The notes under the pieces were generated by a model. That model was not told the origin of the DNA. It did no database searches and was given only the letters and a program-made list of their open reading frames with translations. From contig DVNA01000217.1 in the NCBI GenBank assembly GCA_018714665.1, positions 1 to 19,910 on the forward strand: a DNA stretch of 19,910 nt. The letters are read 5' to 3'. This document shows, piece after piece, positions 1 through 7,033 of the stretch. This DNA comes from Candidatus Gallibacteroides avistercoris (GTDB taxonomy: Bacteria > Bacteroidota > Bacteroidia > Bacteroidales > CHK158-818). Both the position numbers and the translations under genes were made by a program. How positions within the stretch are numbered: position 1 is the first letter of the stretch; every line of letters starts with the position of its first letter.

Positions 1-351
1 TGCATTGTCGGGGCTTTGTTCGGTATCTATTCGATGGTATCGCTGGCTTGCGAGCGACGGCGGAAAGAGATAGCCATCCGCAAGATCAACGGGGCCGGAT
101 ACGGTACGTTGATAAAACTGTTCTTGAAAAAATACATCCTCCTGCTGGTAGTGGCCTGTGCCGTAGCCTTCCCCACCGGATATCTCCTGATGAAGCCGTG
201 GCTGGAACAGTTTGTACGACGGATCAATATGGATGGATGGGTTTATGGCTCGATTCTGGCAGCCGTGGCCGTGATGATTTCCGGTATCGTCATCGCCCGT
301 ATCTGGCGTACCCTGCACGCCAATCCCGCCAACGAGATCAGAAAGGAATAA
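1..351 (+). CDS. ABC transporter permease, FtsX/MacB type (3' end only)
   Basis: The reading frame is open from the first base of the window, so this is the last 116 residues of a longer protein that starts outside. The fragment holds the final FtsX domain: a GIYSMVSLACERRRKEIAIRK stretch followed by NGAG (the cytoplasmic coupling segment typical of this family), two hydrophobic segments, and a positively charged tail ending NPANEIRKE. It aligns without gaps to the last 111 residues of the permease at 8848-11157, with about 60% identity by hand count, so the two are paralogues. By family knowledge it would be the membrane subunit of an inner-membrane ABC exporter powered by a separate ATPase. 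It is convergent with lepA and shares its terminator. The family is certain; the substrate is unknown. Confidence 0.9.
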   Translation, partial: CIVGALFGIYSMVSLACERRRKEIAIRKINGAGYGTLIKLFLKKYILLLVVACAVAFPTGYLLMKPWLEQFVRRINMDGWVYGSILAAVAVMISGIVIARIWRTLHANPANEIRKE

Positions 352-462
352 TAAACCTTACGAAAATCTCTTTCATTCGCCCATATTCAATATATCATTG
401 CGCAATAAACAGAGAAAGGCATATCTAATCATCTCAACGGTGTGTATGTGTTTGTTATCAAA

Positions 463-495
463 AAAATAGGGCGGAAAGAATTTCCGTCCTATTTT
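463..495. terminator. Bidirectional hairpin terminator between permease and lepA
   Basis: A 15-base arm (463-477) pairs with 481-495 over a 3-base loop (GAA), with one G-U pair. The stem is GC-rich in the centre and flanked by A/T runs on both sides, so both converging transcripts would end in U-rich sequence. The minus-strand copy, for lepA, has the longer U run. The stem ends five bases past the lepA stop codon. Confidence 0.85.
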
Positions 496-500
496 GTATC

Positions 501-2288
501 TTAATCGAGCTTCAATACGGCTAAGAATGCTTTCTGGGGAACTTCTACCGAACCGATCTGCTTCATCCGTTTCTTCCCTTTTTTCTGTTTTTCCAGCAAT
601 TTCCGTTTTCGGCTGATATCCCCTCCATAACACTTGGCGGTAACATCTTTCCGAACGGCCTTTACGGTTTCACGGGCTATGATTTTCGCCCCAATGGCGG
701 CCTGAATAGCAATATCGAACTGTTGACGGGGAATGAGTTCCTTCAACTTTTCGCACATCCGCCGACCAAACGATACGGCATTATCGAAATGGGTCAACGT
801 AGAGAGGGCATCGACCGACTCCCCGTTTAACAGAATATCGAGTTTTACCAACCGAGAAGGACGGAAATCGTGAATGTGATAATCGAACGAGGCATATCCT
901 TTCGAGATGCTCTTCAATTTATCGTAAAAGTCTATCACAATCTCTCCCAACGGCATATCGTAAATCAGTTCGACCCGATTCCCGGAGATATATTCCTGTT
1001 TGATCAGCTCTCCCCTTTTGCCCAAACAGAGTGTCATAATGGGACCTATGTAGGTGGCATCGGTAATGATGGAGGCCCGGATATAAGGTTCTTCGATATG
1101 ATCTATCAAGGTAAGATCGGGTAATCCGGAGGGATTGTGCACCTCGATCATGTTGTTCTTCTTATCGTACACTTTATACGAAACATTGGGAACGGTAGTG
1201 ATTACATCCATATCAAACTCGCGATCGAGCCGTTCCTGTACAATCTCCATGTGCAACAGGCCCAAGAAACCGCATCGGAATCCGAAACCCAGTGCAACAG
1301 ACGATTCGGGCTGAAATGTCAAGGAGGCATCGTTCAGTTGTAATTTCTCCAACGAGGCACGCAGATTCTCGAAATCTTCGCTTTCTATGGGATAGACCCC
1401 CGCAAACACCATCGGCTTGACCTCTTCAAATCCATCGATAGCCTCCTGACAAGGTCGGGCTATGTGGGTAATGGTATCGCCAACTTTTACCTCGCGAGAG
1501 GTCTTGATACCGGAAATGATGTAGCCGACATTTCCGGCCGACAACTCGTTACACGGCACCATATCGAGTTTCAACACACCTATCTCATCGGCCTCATATT
1601 CCTTACCGGTAGCGACGAACTTAACCTTGTCGCCTGTCCGGATGGTTCCGTTCACAATCTTGAAATAGGCGATTATCCCCCGGAACGAATTGAATACCGA
1701 ATCGAATATCAAACATTGCAACGGAGCCTCGGGGTCTCCCTGTGGAGCCGGAATCCGTGTTACGATGGCTTCGAGAATCTCTTCTACTCCAATACCGGTT
1801 TTCCCACTGGCCCGGATAATATCTTCGCGTTTACATCCCAACAGATCGATGATTTGGTCTTCTACCTCATCGGGCATCGCACTGGCCAGATCGACCTTGT
1901 TGACGACAGGAATAATCTCCAAATTATTTTCGATGGCCATATACAGGTTCGAGATAGTTTGGGCCTGGATTCCCTGGGTGGCATCGACAATCAACAATGC
2001 TCCTTCGCACGCGGCAATGGAACGGGATACTTCGTACGAGAAATCGACATGGCCCGGGGTATCAATCAAGTTCAGCACATAAGGCTCTCCCTGGAACGAA
2101 TAATTCATCTGAATGGCATGGCTCTTGATGGTAATACCCCGCTCCCGCTCCAAATCCATGTTATCGAGGACTTGATCCTGCAAGTCTTTTCCGGCTACGG
2201 TATTGGTATATTCCAACAAACGGTCAGCCAACGTACTTTTTCCGTGATCGATATGGGCTATAATACAAAAATTGCGAATATTCTTCAT
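501..2288 (-). CDS. lepA: Elongation factor 4 (LepA), ribosome-associated GTPase
   Basis: This is a 595-residue translational GTPase, the normal LepA length. G1 is AHIDHGKST at about residues 11-19, the switch region RERGITIKSH follows near 48-57, G3 is DTPGH at 76-80 with the catalytic-type histidine at 80, and G4 is NKVD at 130-133. Domains II, III and V follow. The C-terminal LepA-specific domain (around SKGYASFDYH and the basic tail RKLLEKQKKGKKRMK) separates it from EF-G, which has a domain IV instead. By family knowledge LepA acts on cytoplasmic ribosomes during initiation or back-translocation and is non-essential in most conditions. Here it stands alone rather than next to lepB (signal peptidase). 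A housekeeping promoter lies close upstream. Identification is firm. Confidence 0.98.
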   Translation of the reverse strand: MKNIRNFCIIAHIDHGKSTLADRLLEYTNTVAGKDLQDQVLDNMDLERERGITIKSHAIQMNYSFQGEPYVLNLIDTPGHVDFSYEVSRSIAACEGALLIVDATQGIQAQTISNLYMAIENNLEIIPVVNKVDLASAMPDEVEDQIIDLLGCKREDIIRASGKTGIGVEEILEAIVTRIPAPQGDPEAPLQCLIFDSVFNSFRGIIAYFKIVNGTIRTGDKVKFVATGKEYEADEIGVLKLDMVPCNELSAGNVGYIISGIKTSREVKVGDTITHIARPCQEAIDGFEEVKPMVFAGVYPIESEDFENLRASLEKLQLNDASLTFQPESSVALGFGFRCGFLGLLHMEIVQERLDREFDMDVITTVPNVSYKVYDKKNNMIEVHNPSGLPDLTLIDHIEEPYIRASIITDATYIGPIMTLCLGKRGELIKQEYISGNRVELIYDMPLGEIVIDFYDKLKSISKGYASFDYHIHDFRPSRLVKLDILLNGESVDALSTLTHFDNAVSFGRRMCEKLKELIPRQQFDIAIQAAIGAKIIARETVKAVRKDVTAKCYGGDISRKRKLLEKQKKGKKRMKQIGSVEVPQKAFLAVLKLD

Positions 2289-2319
2289 CTGTTATTTATC
2301 GTAGTTCGTAACGCGGGTA

Positions 2320-2351
2320 CAAATATAGTGAAAGGTGAGTGCAGAGACAAA
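2320..2351 (-). promoter_or_regulatory. lepA promoter, Bacteroidetes housekeeping type
   Basis: Read on the minus strand, TTTG (2348-2351) is followed after 20 bases by TATATTTG (2320-2327). This is a full match to the Bacteroidetes primary-sigma consensus TTTG-N19-21-TAnnTTTG. The expected start of transcription is near 2313, giving a leader of about 25 bases to the lepA ATG. Confidence 0.75.
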
Positions 2352-2428
2352 CGAAAACGAAGTTTTCAAGTTTGACTATGCCGAACCGCATCCTATATTC
2401 TTTAAATATAGTGAAAGGTGAGTGCAGA
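2321..2428. repeat. 25-bp direct repeat pair over the lepA promoter
   Basis: A 25-base sequence, beginning AAATATAGTGAAAGG and ending TGAGTGCAGA, occurs at 2321-2345 and again at 2404-2428, with starts 83 bases apart. Similarity extends to 32 bases with two differences. The copy nearer lepA carries intact promoter elements. In the distal copy the -7 G is lost (TATATTTA) and the TTTG is changed to TTTA, so it looks like a decayed promoter duplicate or a second binding site. The sequence between the copies is not repeated. Confidence 0.8.
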
Positions 2429-2533
2429 AATAAACCTGAAAACAATGATATATTTCCCACACCTCCCGCTTTTCGTTATATTTGCACTGACGTGCGAACA
2501 TAGGATGCATCTTGGCATAACATTCAAAACAAG

Positions 2534-2567
2534 TTTGATGTTCTGCTCTCGACTTTATGTATCTTTG
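2534..2567 (+). promoter_or_regulatory. Candidate housekeeping promoter for the two-component operon
   Basis: TATCTTTG at 2560-2567 fits TAnnTTTG, with TTTG at 2534-2537. The spacer is 22 bases, slightly long. It would give a leader of about 100 bases containing the repeats at 2592-2620. An alternative, later start driven by GACTTTTG (2639-2646) just after those repeats is also possible. Confidence 0.4.
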
Positions 2568-2591
2568 TTGCAACAATCTTTTCTTGGCTTG

Positions 2592-2620
2592 AAACATAAA
2601 TGTAACAATTGTTTCACAAA
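2592..2620 (+). promoter_or_regulatory. PHO-box-like 11-bp direct repeats before the response regulator
   Basis: Three 7-base units start exactly 11 bases apart: TGAAACA (2592), TGTAACA (2603) and TTTCACA (2614), separated by AT-rich TAAA and ATTG. This is the architecture bound by PhoB/PhoP-type regulators of the OmpR family (7-base direct repeats with 4-base AT spacers). A weak -7 element GACTTTTG follows at 2639-2646. The first two units are similar at 6 of 7 positions; the third is weaker. It is inferred to be an autoregulatory operator. Confidence 0.45.
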
Positions 2621-2674
2621 AAAGAAATATGTAAAGAGGACTTTTGCAACAGATAATGATAAACAAAACAAGCA

Positions 2675-3367
2675 ATGACAACAACTGCAAACTACCGAAT
2701 ACTGGTTGTAGATGATGAGGAGGATTTATGTGAAATCTTAAAATTCAACCTCGAAGTCGAAGGTTTCGACGTCGATACGGCCTTCTCTGCCGAAGAGGCA
2801 CTGACCAAAGATTTGTCTGTATACAACCTATTGTTATTGGATGTCATGATGGGCGAAATGAGCGGGTTCAAACTGGCCAACGAAATCCGGAAAAATGAAT
2901 CCATCCCTAAAATTCCGATTATCTTTCTAACAGCCAAAGATACGGAAAACGACAAGCTGACCGGATTCAATTTGGGCGCAGACGACTATATCTCAAAACC
3001 TTTCTCTATCCGCGAAGTAGTTGCCCGCGTCAAGGCTGTAATACGACGGACAGCGGAAAATACCCAGACAGTTCCAGACATTCTAACATACGAATCCTTA
3101 GTTATAGACCTGACCAAGAAAAAAACGACCGTTGACAATACGGAAATACAACTAACAAAAAAAGAGTTTGAGATTCTGAAATTACTATTATCAAACGCGG
3201 GACATGTCTTTTCGCGGGAAGAGATTCTATCGAAAGTATGGAGTAACGAAGTTTATGTGTTGGACCGAACCGTTGATGTAAACATTACCCGATTGCGTAA
3301 AAAAATAGGGAAATACGGGAAAAACATCGTAACCCGGTTAGGATATGGTTATTGCTTCGAGGTTTAA
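2675..3367 (+). CDS. OmpR/PhoB-family response regulator
   Basis: A 230-residue DNA-binding response regulator. The receiver domain (about 7-122) has the acidic pair D13/D14, phospho-acceptor D56 in LLLLDVMMG, the switch threonine T86 in FLTAKD and K108 in ISKPF. A winged-helix output domain covers about 135-230, with the recognition region DRTVDVNITRLRKKIG and the wing near RLGYGYCFEV. It is the first gene of a two-gene operon; the kinase starts 12 bases after its stop codon. The kinase architecture and the 11-bp repeats upstream favour a PhoB-like role, but no phosphate-transport gene lies in the window, so this is a lead and not an assignment. The sequence does not resemble my recollection of B. 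fragilis RprY. No Shine-Dalgarno is seen, as is usual in this phylum. Confidence 0.95.
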   Translation: MTTTANYRILVVDDEEDLCEILKFNLEVEGFDVDTAFSAEEALTKDLSVYNLLLLDVMMGEMSGFKLANEIRKNESIPKIPIIFLTAKDTENDKLTGFNLGADDYISKPFSIREVVARVKAVIRRTAENTQTVPDILTYESLVIDLTKKKTTVDNTEIQLTKKEFEILKLLLSNAGHVFSREEILSKVWSNEVYVLDRTVDVNITRLRKKIGKYGKNIVTRLGYGYCFEV

Positions 3368-3379
3368 TCTGCGTTTTGT

Positions 3380-5137
3380 ATGCAAATATCGAAAATACCT
3401 TTTCACAAAAGTCTTTTTTATACGATAACCTCTTTGTTTGTGGTTTTCGTCATAGTTATCTTCCTGTTCCAATACAACCGGGAAGAAGAGTTCAGAAAAC
3501 AGATATTAAACTCTGTCTTGCAGGACTATAATATCATTATCAACCGCGGATTGGAAGAGGGAAATATGGCCCTGAACACCGTTGACTCAATCATCAACGT
3601 TTACACAAAAGATTCTGTACGCATCACCGTATTGGACCTCCAAGGGAATGTGTTGTTCGACAACGGCCTTTTCGACAGAACCGATACGTTAAAAAACCAT
3701 ATCTCCCGTCCAGAAATCAAACAGGCGCTTGCCAAAGGATCGGGTTATGCTCTTCGGGAGTCCGAGACCTTGGGAAAAAGTTTTTTCTATGCATCTCACT
3801 TGTTTGACCATTATATCATACGGACATCTCTTCCGTTTGATTCGTCCCGCGATACCTGGTTAAAGATAGACCCTCAGTTTATCTATTTCCTCGTTATCAC
3901 CTCGCTTTTGGTAATCATAACCCTATTCTATTTTTGTGCCAAACTGGGGAAATCCATCTCCCTGCTGCAAGATTTTACAGAACGGGCTCAACAGGGGAAA
4001 CCAATCAATACGTCCATACAACCGAGCGACAACGACATAGGCGACATCACAAGCAATATTTTCCGGATATACCAATATCTGCTCAAAACAAAGGAAGAGC
4101 TCTCTATCGAAAAAGAGAAACTGATTAAACACCTGCAATTCTCAAAAGAGGGATTGGCCATCTTCACCGAAAACAAACGGGAAATTTTCGCCAATAACCT
4201 GTTCATCCAATACATCAATATCATTGCCGACAAGGAGAACTGTTCGCCGGATGATATTTTTTCGCTTCCCGACTTCCAAAAAACGACGGAGTTCATCGAC
4301 CGGGCTCATTTCTCGGACAAAGAGAAGAAAGAGTATATCGACCTATCTTCGCACATCTACAAAAACGGAAAATCTTTCCAAATAGAGTGCATCGTTTTCC
4401 AGGACAACACCATCGAAATTGCCATCAACAACATTACCCAGAAAGAGGAAGAGGGACGCCTGAAACGGCAACTGACACAAAACATCGCACACGAACTGAA
4501 AACCCCGGTAAGCAGCATACAGGGATATATGGAAACCATCATCTCGAATCCGGACCTGTCAGGGGAAAAAAGCAAGCAATTCCTTGAAAGATGCTATGCT
4601 CAGACGGTACGGCTGACGGGATTGTTGCACGACATCTCGCTCTTAAACCGGCTGGACGAATCAAACGATTTGTTCGACCTCGACACCGTCAATCTTTCTC
4701 GCTTGATACAAGATGCCGTATCCGAATCGGACGAAAAACTCCGAAGCCGGGAAATGGCTATCCATACGGAAATACCCGATAACTTGACCATTAAAGGTAA
4801 TCACTCTCTCTTATACTCAATTTTCAGGAATCTGCTCGACAATGCCATTGCATATGCCGGGACCGGAACGTCGGTTTGTATAAAATGTTACCGGCAGGAT
4901 GACGACTATCTCTATTTTTCTTTCTCGGATACCGGTACGGGGGTTCCCGAGATGCACCTCAACCGACTTTTCGAACGTTTCTACCGGGTAGACAAAGGGC
5001 GATCCCGGAAACTGGGCGGAACAGGACTGGGATTAGCCATCGTCAAAAATGCCGTACTGTTTCACAAAGGGGAGATTTCGGCGAAAAACCGTGCTTCCGG
5101 TGGATTGGAATTTTTATTTTCCTTGAAAAAACAATAA
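3380..5137 (+). CDS. Membrane sensor histidine kinase, PhoR-like architecture
   Basis: A 585-residue kinase, partner of the regulator just upstream. TM1 is at about 13-31, an extracytoplasmic sensing segment covers roughly 32-163, and TM2 is at 167-187. A short linker and a PAS-like domain follow (about 245-355, with KEGLAIFTENKREIFANN). The dimerisation/phosphotransfer domain has H371 in NIAHELKTPVSS. The ATPase domain carries the N-box RNLLDNA (483-489), G1 box DTGTG (517-521), F-box FERFYR (531-536) and G2 box GGTGLGLAIVK (546-556). All catalytic boxes are intact. By family knowledge it autophosphorylates and passes phosphate to D56 of the regulator. The extracytoplasmic domain is long enough to bind a ligand directly, but I do not recognise its fold. 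A strong terminator begins at its stop codon. Confidence 0.95.
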   Translation: MQISKIPFHKSLFYTITSLFVVFVIVIFLFQYNREEEFRKQILNSVLQDYNIIINRGLEEGNMALNTVDSIINVYTKDSVRITVLDLQGNVLFDNGLFDRTDTLKNHISRPEIKQALAKGSGYALRESETLGKSFFYASHLFDHYIIRTSLPFDSSRDTWLKIDPQFIYFLVITSLLVIITLFYFCAKLGKSISLLQDFTERAQQGKPINTSIQPSDNDIGDITSNIFRIYQYLLKTKEELSIEKEKLIKHLQFSKEGLAIFTENKREIFANNLFIQYINIIADKENCSPDDIFSLPDFQKTTEFIDRAHFSDKEKKEYIDLSSHIYKNGKSFQIECIVFQDNTIEIAINNITQKEEEGRLKRQLTQNIAHELKTPVSSIQGYMETIISNPDLSGEKSKQFLERCYAQTVRLTGLLHDISLLNRLDESNDLFDLDTVNLSRLIQDAVSESDEKLRSREMAIHTEIPDNLTIKGNHSLLYSIFRNLLDNAIAYAGTGTSVCIKCYRQDDDYLYFSFSDTGTGVPEMHLNRLFERFYRVDKGRSRKLGGTGLGLAIVKNAVLFHKGEISAKNRASGGLEFLFSLKKQ

Positions 5138-5173
5138 AAAAACACCCGATGAGAGATTCATCGGGTGTTTTTT
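5137..5173. terminator. Bidirectional terminator between kinase and phosphohexomutase
   Basis: A perfect 16-bp stem: 5137-5152 pairs with 5158-5173 around a 5-base loop, with GC-rich core ACACCCGATGA and A6/T6 ends. Because the flanking runs are symmetric it can end transcripts from both converging genes. The 5' arm begins inside the kinase stop codon. Confidence 0.92.
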
Positions 5174-5193
5174 ATTTCGTTTCACAACTTTGT

Positions 5194-6942
5194 CTAAATA
5201 CCTAATGACGATACTACCTTTTCTATTTTTTGTTCTGCAACCGTATTGGCTTTCTGGTATTCGTCTTTCGTATTCATCGTACCTTTTACCTCGATGTAGA
5301 ATTTAATCTTAGGCTCTGTCCCGGAAGGCCGTATGGAAACCTTTGTCCCATCTTCGGTAAAATACTGCAACACGTTTGCCGTTGTCGGCATATCCAATGT
5401 ATAGGTCTCGTTTTCTACGAAATCGACAGCTTTCAACGTAGAGAAGTCTTTCATCAACACCACCTTCGATCCGGCTATTTCGGTTATGGGGTTATGCCGG
5501 AAATTCTTCATCATCGCTTCTATCTCTTCGGCACCCGATTTTCCTTTCTTGACTACCGAAACGCCCTTTTCTTTTGAGAATCCGTAGGTCAGGTAAATTT
5601 CCTGCAACATCTCGTACATGGTCTTTCCATTGTCTTTTGCCCAAGCTGCAATCTCGGCCATCAAAGCACAAGCGGATACTGCATCCTTGTCTCGGACAAA
5701 CGATTCGGCCAAAAATCCGTAACTCTCTTCGCCTCCGCCCAAATAACGTTTGGTGGTTTCATTTTCACGCATCACCGCAGCAATCCATTTAAAGCCCGTA
5801 TAACAATCGAACATTTCGACTTCATTGCAATCGGCAATGGTTTTTATCAATTCGGTCGTTACGATGGTTTTTACAATATATTCATCTCCGGTAAGCAAGC
5901 CCAACTCTTTGTTGCGTTGTATCAGATAATTCAAGAAAATCAATACATTCTGGTTTCCATTCACCAAAACAAACTCTCCCTTATCGTTACGAATGGCCAT
6001 ACCCATACGGTCGGCATCGGGATCGGAAGCCAAAACCAATTCGGCATCGGTCTCTTCGGCTTTGCGGATAGCCATATCCAAAGCGGCTGGCTCCTCCGGA
6101 TTGGGAGATACTACCGTAGGGAAATCTCCGCTCACGACGTCCTGTTCGGGCACATGAATGATGTTGGTAAATCCGAATTCGGCCAAAGCCGCAGGAATCA
6201 ACTTAACGCCCGTCCCGTGTATCGGTGTATAAACAATTTTCATATCCTTCTGACGAGTAATCGCCTCGGGACTCAACGAGATGGTTTTTATTTGTCTGAT
6301 GTATTCCAGGTCCATCTCTTCCCCGATAATCTCTATCAACGAAGGATTCCCCTCAAATTTAATGTCCTGTACAGACCGTACTTTATTGACTTCGGCAATG
6401 GTATTTTTATCGTGAGGGGCTATCATCTGGGCACCGTCGCTCCAATAGGCCTTGTATCCGTTGTACTCCTTGGGATTGTGTGAGGCAGTTAAAATGATGC
6501 CGCTTTGACACCCCAACTGACGGATGGCAAACGAAACCTCAGGGGTGGGACGAAGAGCATCGAACAGATATACTTTTATACCGTTGGCCGAAAATATGTT
6601 GGCCGATATTTCGGCAAACAAGCGGCTGTTGTTCCGGCAATCATGGCCAATGACAACCTTGATAACCGGCAGATCGGAAAACTCTTTTTTCAAATAATTG
6701 GCCAGTCCTTGTGTAGCAGCTCCTACCGTATATTTGTTCATCCGGTTACTTCCTACACCCATGATACCCCGCAACCCCCCGGTTCCGAATTCCAGGTCTT
6801 TATAAAAGCACTCTATCAACTCGGCAGGGTCTTCTGCTGCCAGCATTCTGTTCACTTCGGCTTTTGTTTCGGCGTCGTATCCCTCTCCTAACCAGCTCTG
6901 GGCTTTATTGGTAACCTCTTTTATCAAGATTTCGTTTTCCAT
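5194..6942 (-). CDS. Phosphoglucomutase/phosphomannomutase, alpha-D-phosphohexomutase superfamily
   Basis: A 582-residue cytoplasmic enzyme interconverting hexose 1- and 6-phosphates, feeding glycan and nucleotide-sugar synthesis. All four superfamily loops are visible: the phosphoserine loop LTASHNP (Ser154), the metal loop DPDADR (307-312), the sugar loop GGEESYG (403-409) and the phosphate-binding loop RPSGTEPK (538-545). GEES in the sugar loop fits the long PgcA-like branch, which mainly uses glucose phosphate, but substrate preference cannot be settled by sight. The frame can be extended eight codons to a TTG at 6966. I chose the ATG at 6942 because the longer start lies inside a promoter -7 element (6964-6971), so the extra codons would not be transcribed in full. 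It stands as a single gene with its own promoter and terminator. Confidence 0.95.
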   Translation of the reverse strand: MENEILIKEVTNKAQSWLGEGYDAETKAEVNRMLAAEDPAELIECFYKDLEFGTGGLRGIMGVGSNRMNKYTVGAATQGLANYLKKEFSDLPVIKVVIGHDCRNNSRLFAEISANIFSANGIKVYLFDALRPTPEVSFAIRQLGCQSGIILTASHNPKEYNGYKAYWSDGAQMIAPHDKNTIAEVNKVRSVQDIKFEGNPSLIEIIGEEMDLEYIRQIKTISLSPEAITRQKDMKIVYTPIHGTGVKLIPAALAEFGFTNIIHVPEQDVVSGDFPTVVSPNPEEPAALDMAIRKAEETDAELVLASDPDADRMGMAIRNDKGEFVLVNGNQNVLIFLNYLIQRNKELGLLTGDEYIVKTIVTTELIKTIADCNEVEMFDCYTGFKWIAAVMRENETTKRYLGGGEESYGFLAESFVRDKDAVSACALMAEIAAWAKDNGKTMYEMLQEIYLTYGFSKEKGVSVVKKGKSGAEEIEAMMKNFRHNPITEIAGSKVVLMKDFSTLKAVDFVENETYTLDMPTTANVLQYFTEDGTKVSIRPSGTEPKIKFYIEVKGTMNTKDEYQKANTVAEQKIEKVVSSLGI

Positions 6943-6963
6943 AATTGTATTTATTAGATAAGA

Positions 6964-6971
6964 CAAATTTA
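6964..6971 (-). promoter_or_regulatory. -7 element of the phosphohexomutase promoter
   Basis: On the minus strand TAAATTTG matches TAnnTTTG and lies 21 bases ahead of the ATG at 6942, so the leader is very short. No well-spaced TTTG partner is visible (the nearest is 14 bases upstream), so the promoter may be weak or activated. Confidence 0.5.
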
Positions 6972-7007
6972 CAGCATATTTTTTACAAATCCTATACCCT
7001 AAATCAT

Positions 7008-7023
7008 AGAAACACTTGTTTCT
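7008..7023. repeat. Short palindrome between dipeptidase and phosphohexomutase genes
   Basis: AGAAACA-CT-TGTTTCT is a perfect 7-bp inverted repeat with a 2-base centre. It lies 11 bases past the dipeptidase stop and about 37 bases upstream of the phosphohexomutase -7 element. No U run follows it, so an operator is as likely as a weak terminator. Confidence 0.35.
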
Positions 7024-7033
7024 GTTTTTCTAC

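Larger units (their letters stand above)
2289..2674. other. 386-bp divergent intergenic region lepA / response regulator
   Basis: No convincing gene is seen. From left to right the region holds the lepA promoter (2320-2351, -), a second copy of its core (2404-2435), a lone -7-like TATATTTG (2477-2484, +), a candidate promoter (2534-2567, +), and PHO-box-like repeats (2592-2620) before the regulator ATG at 2675. An open frame on the minus strand (2376-2690) overlaps the regulator start and all these sites, and looks non-coding. Confidence 0.6.

Noticed and set aside
1464..2375. A 303-codon plus-strand frame opposite lepA.
   Set aside because: Antisense to the conserved GTPase domain of lepA, with no motif or promoter of its own.
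2477..2484. TATATTTG as a promoter -7 element.
   Set aside because: No TTTG at a fitting distance upstream, and it is almost 200 bases from the regulator start; kept only as a mention in the intergenic description.
2376..2690. A 104-codon minus-strand frame in the lepA/regulator gap.
   Set aside because: It overlaps the regulator start codon and runs through the promoter and repeat elements; the cysteine-rich, AT-driven composition looks non-coding.
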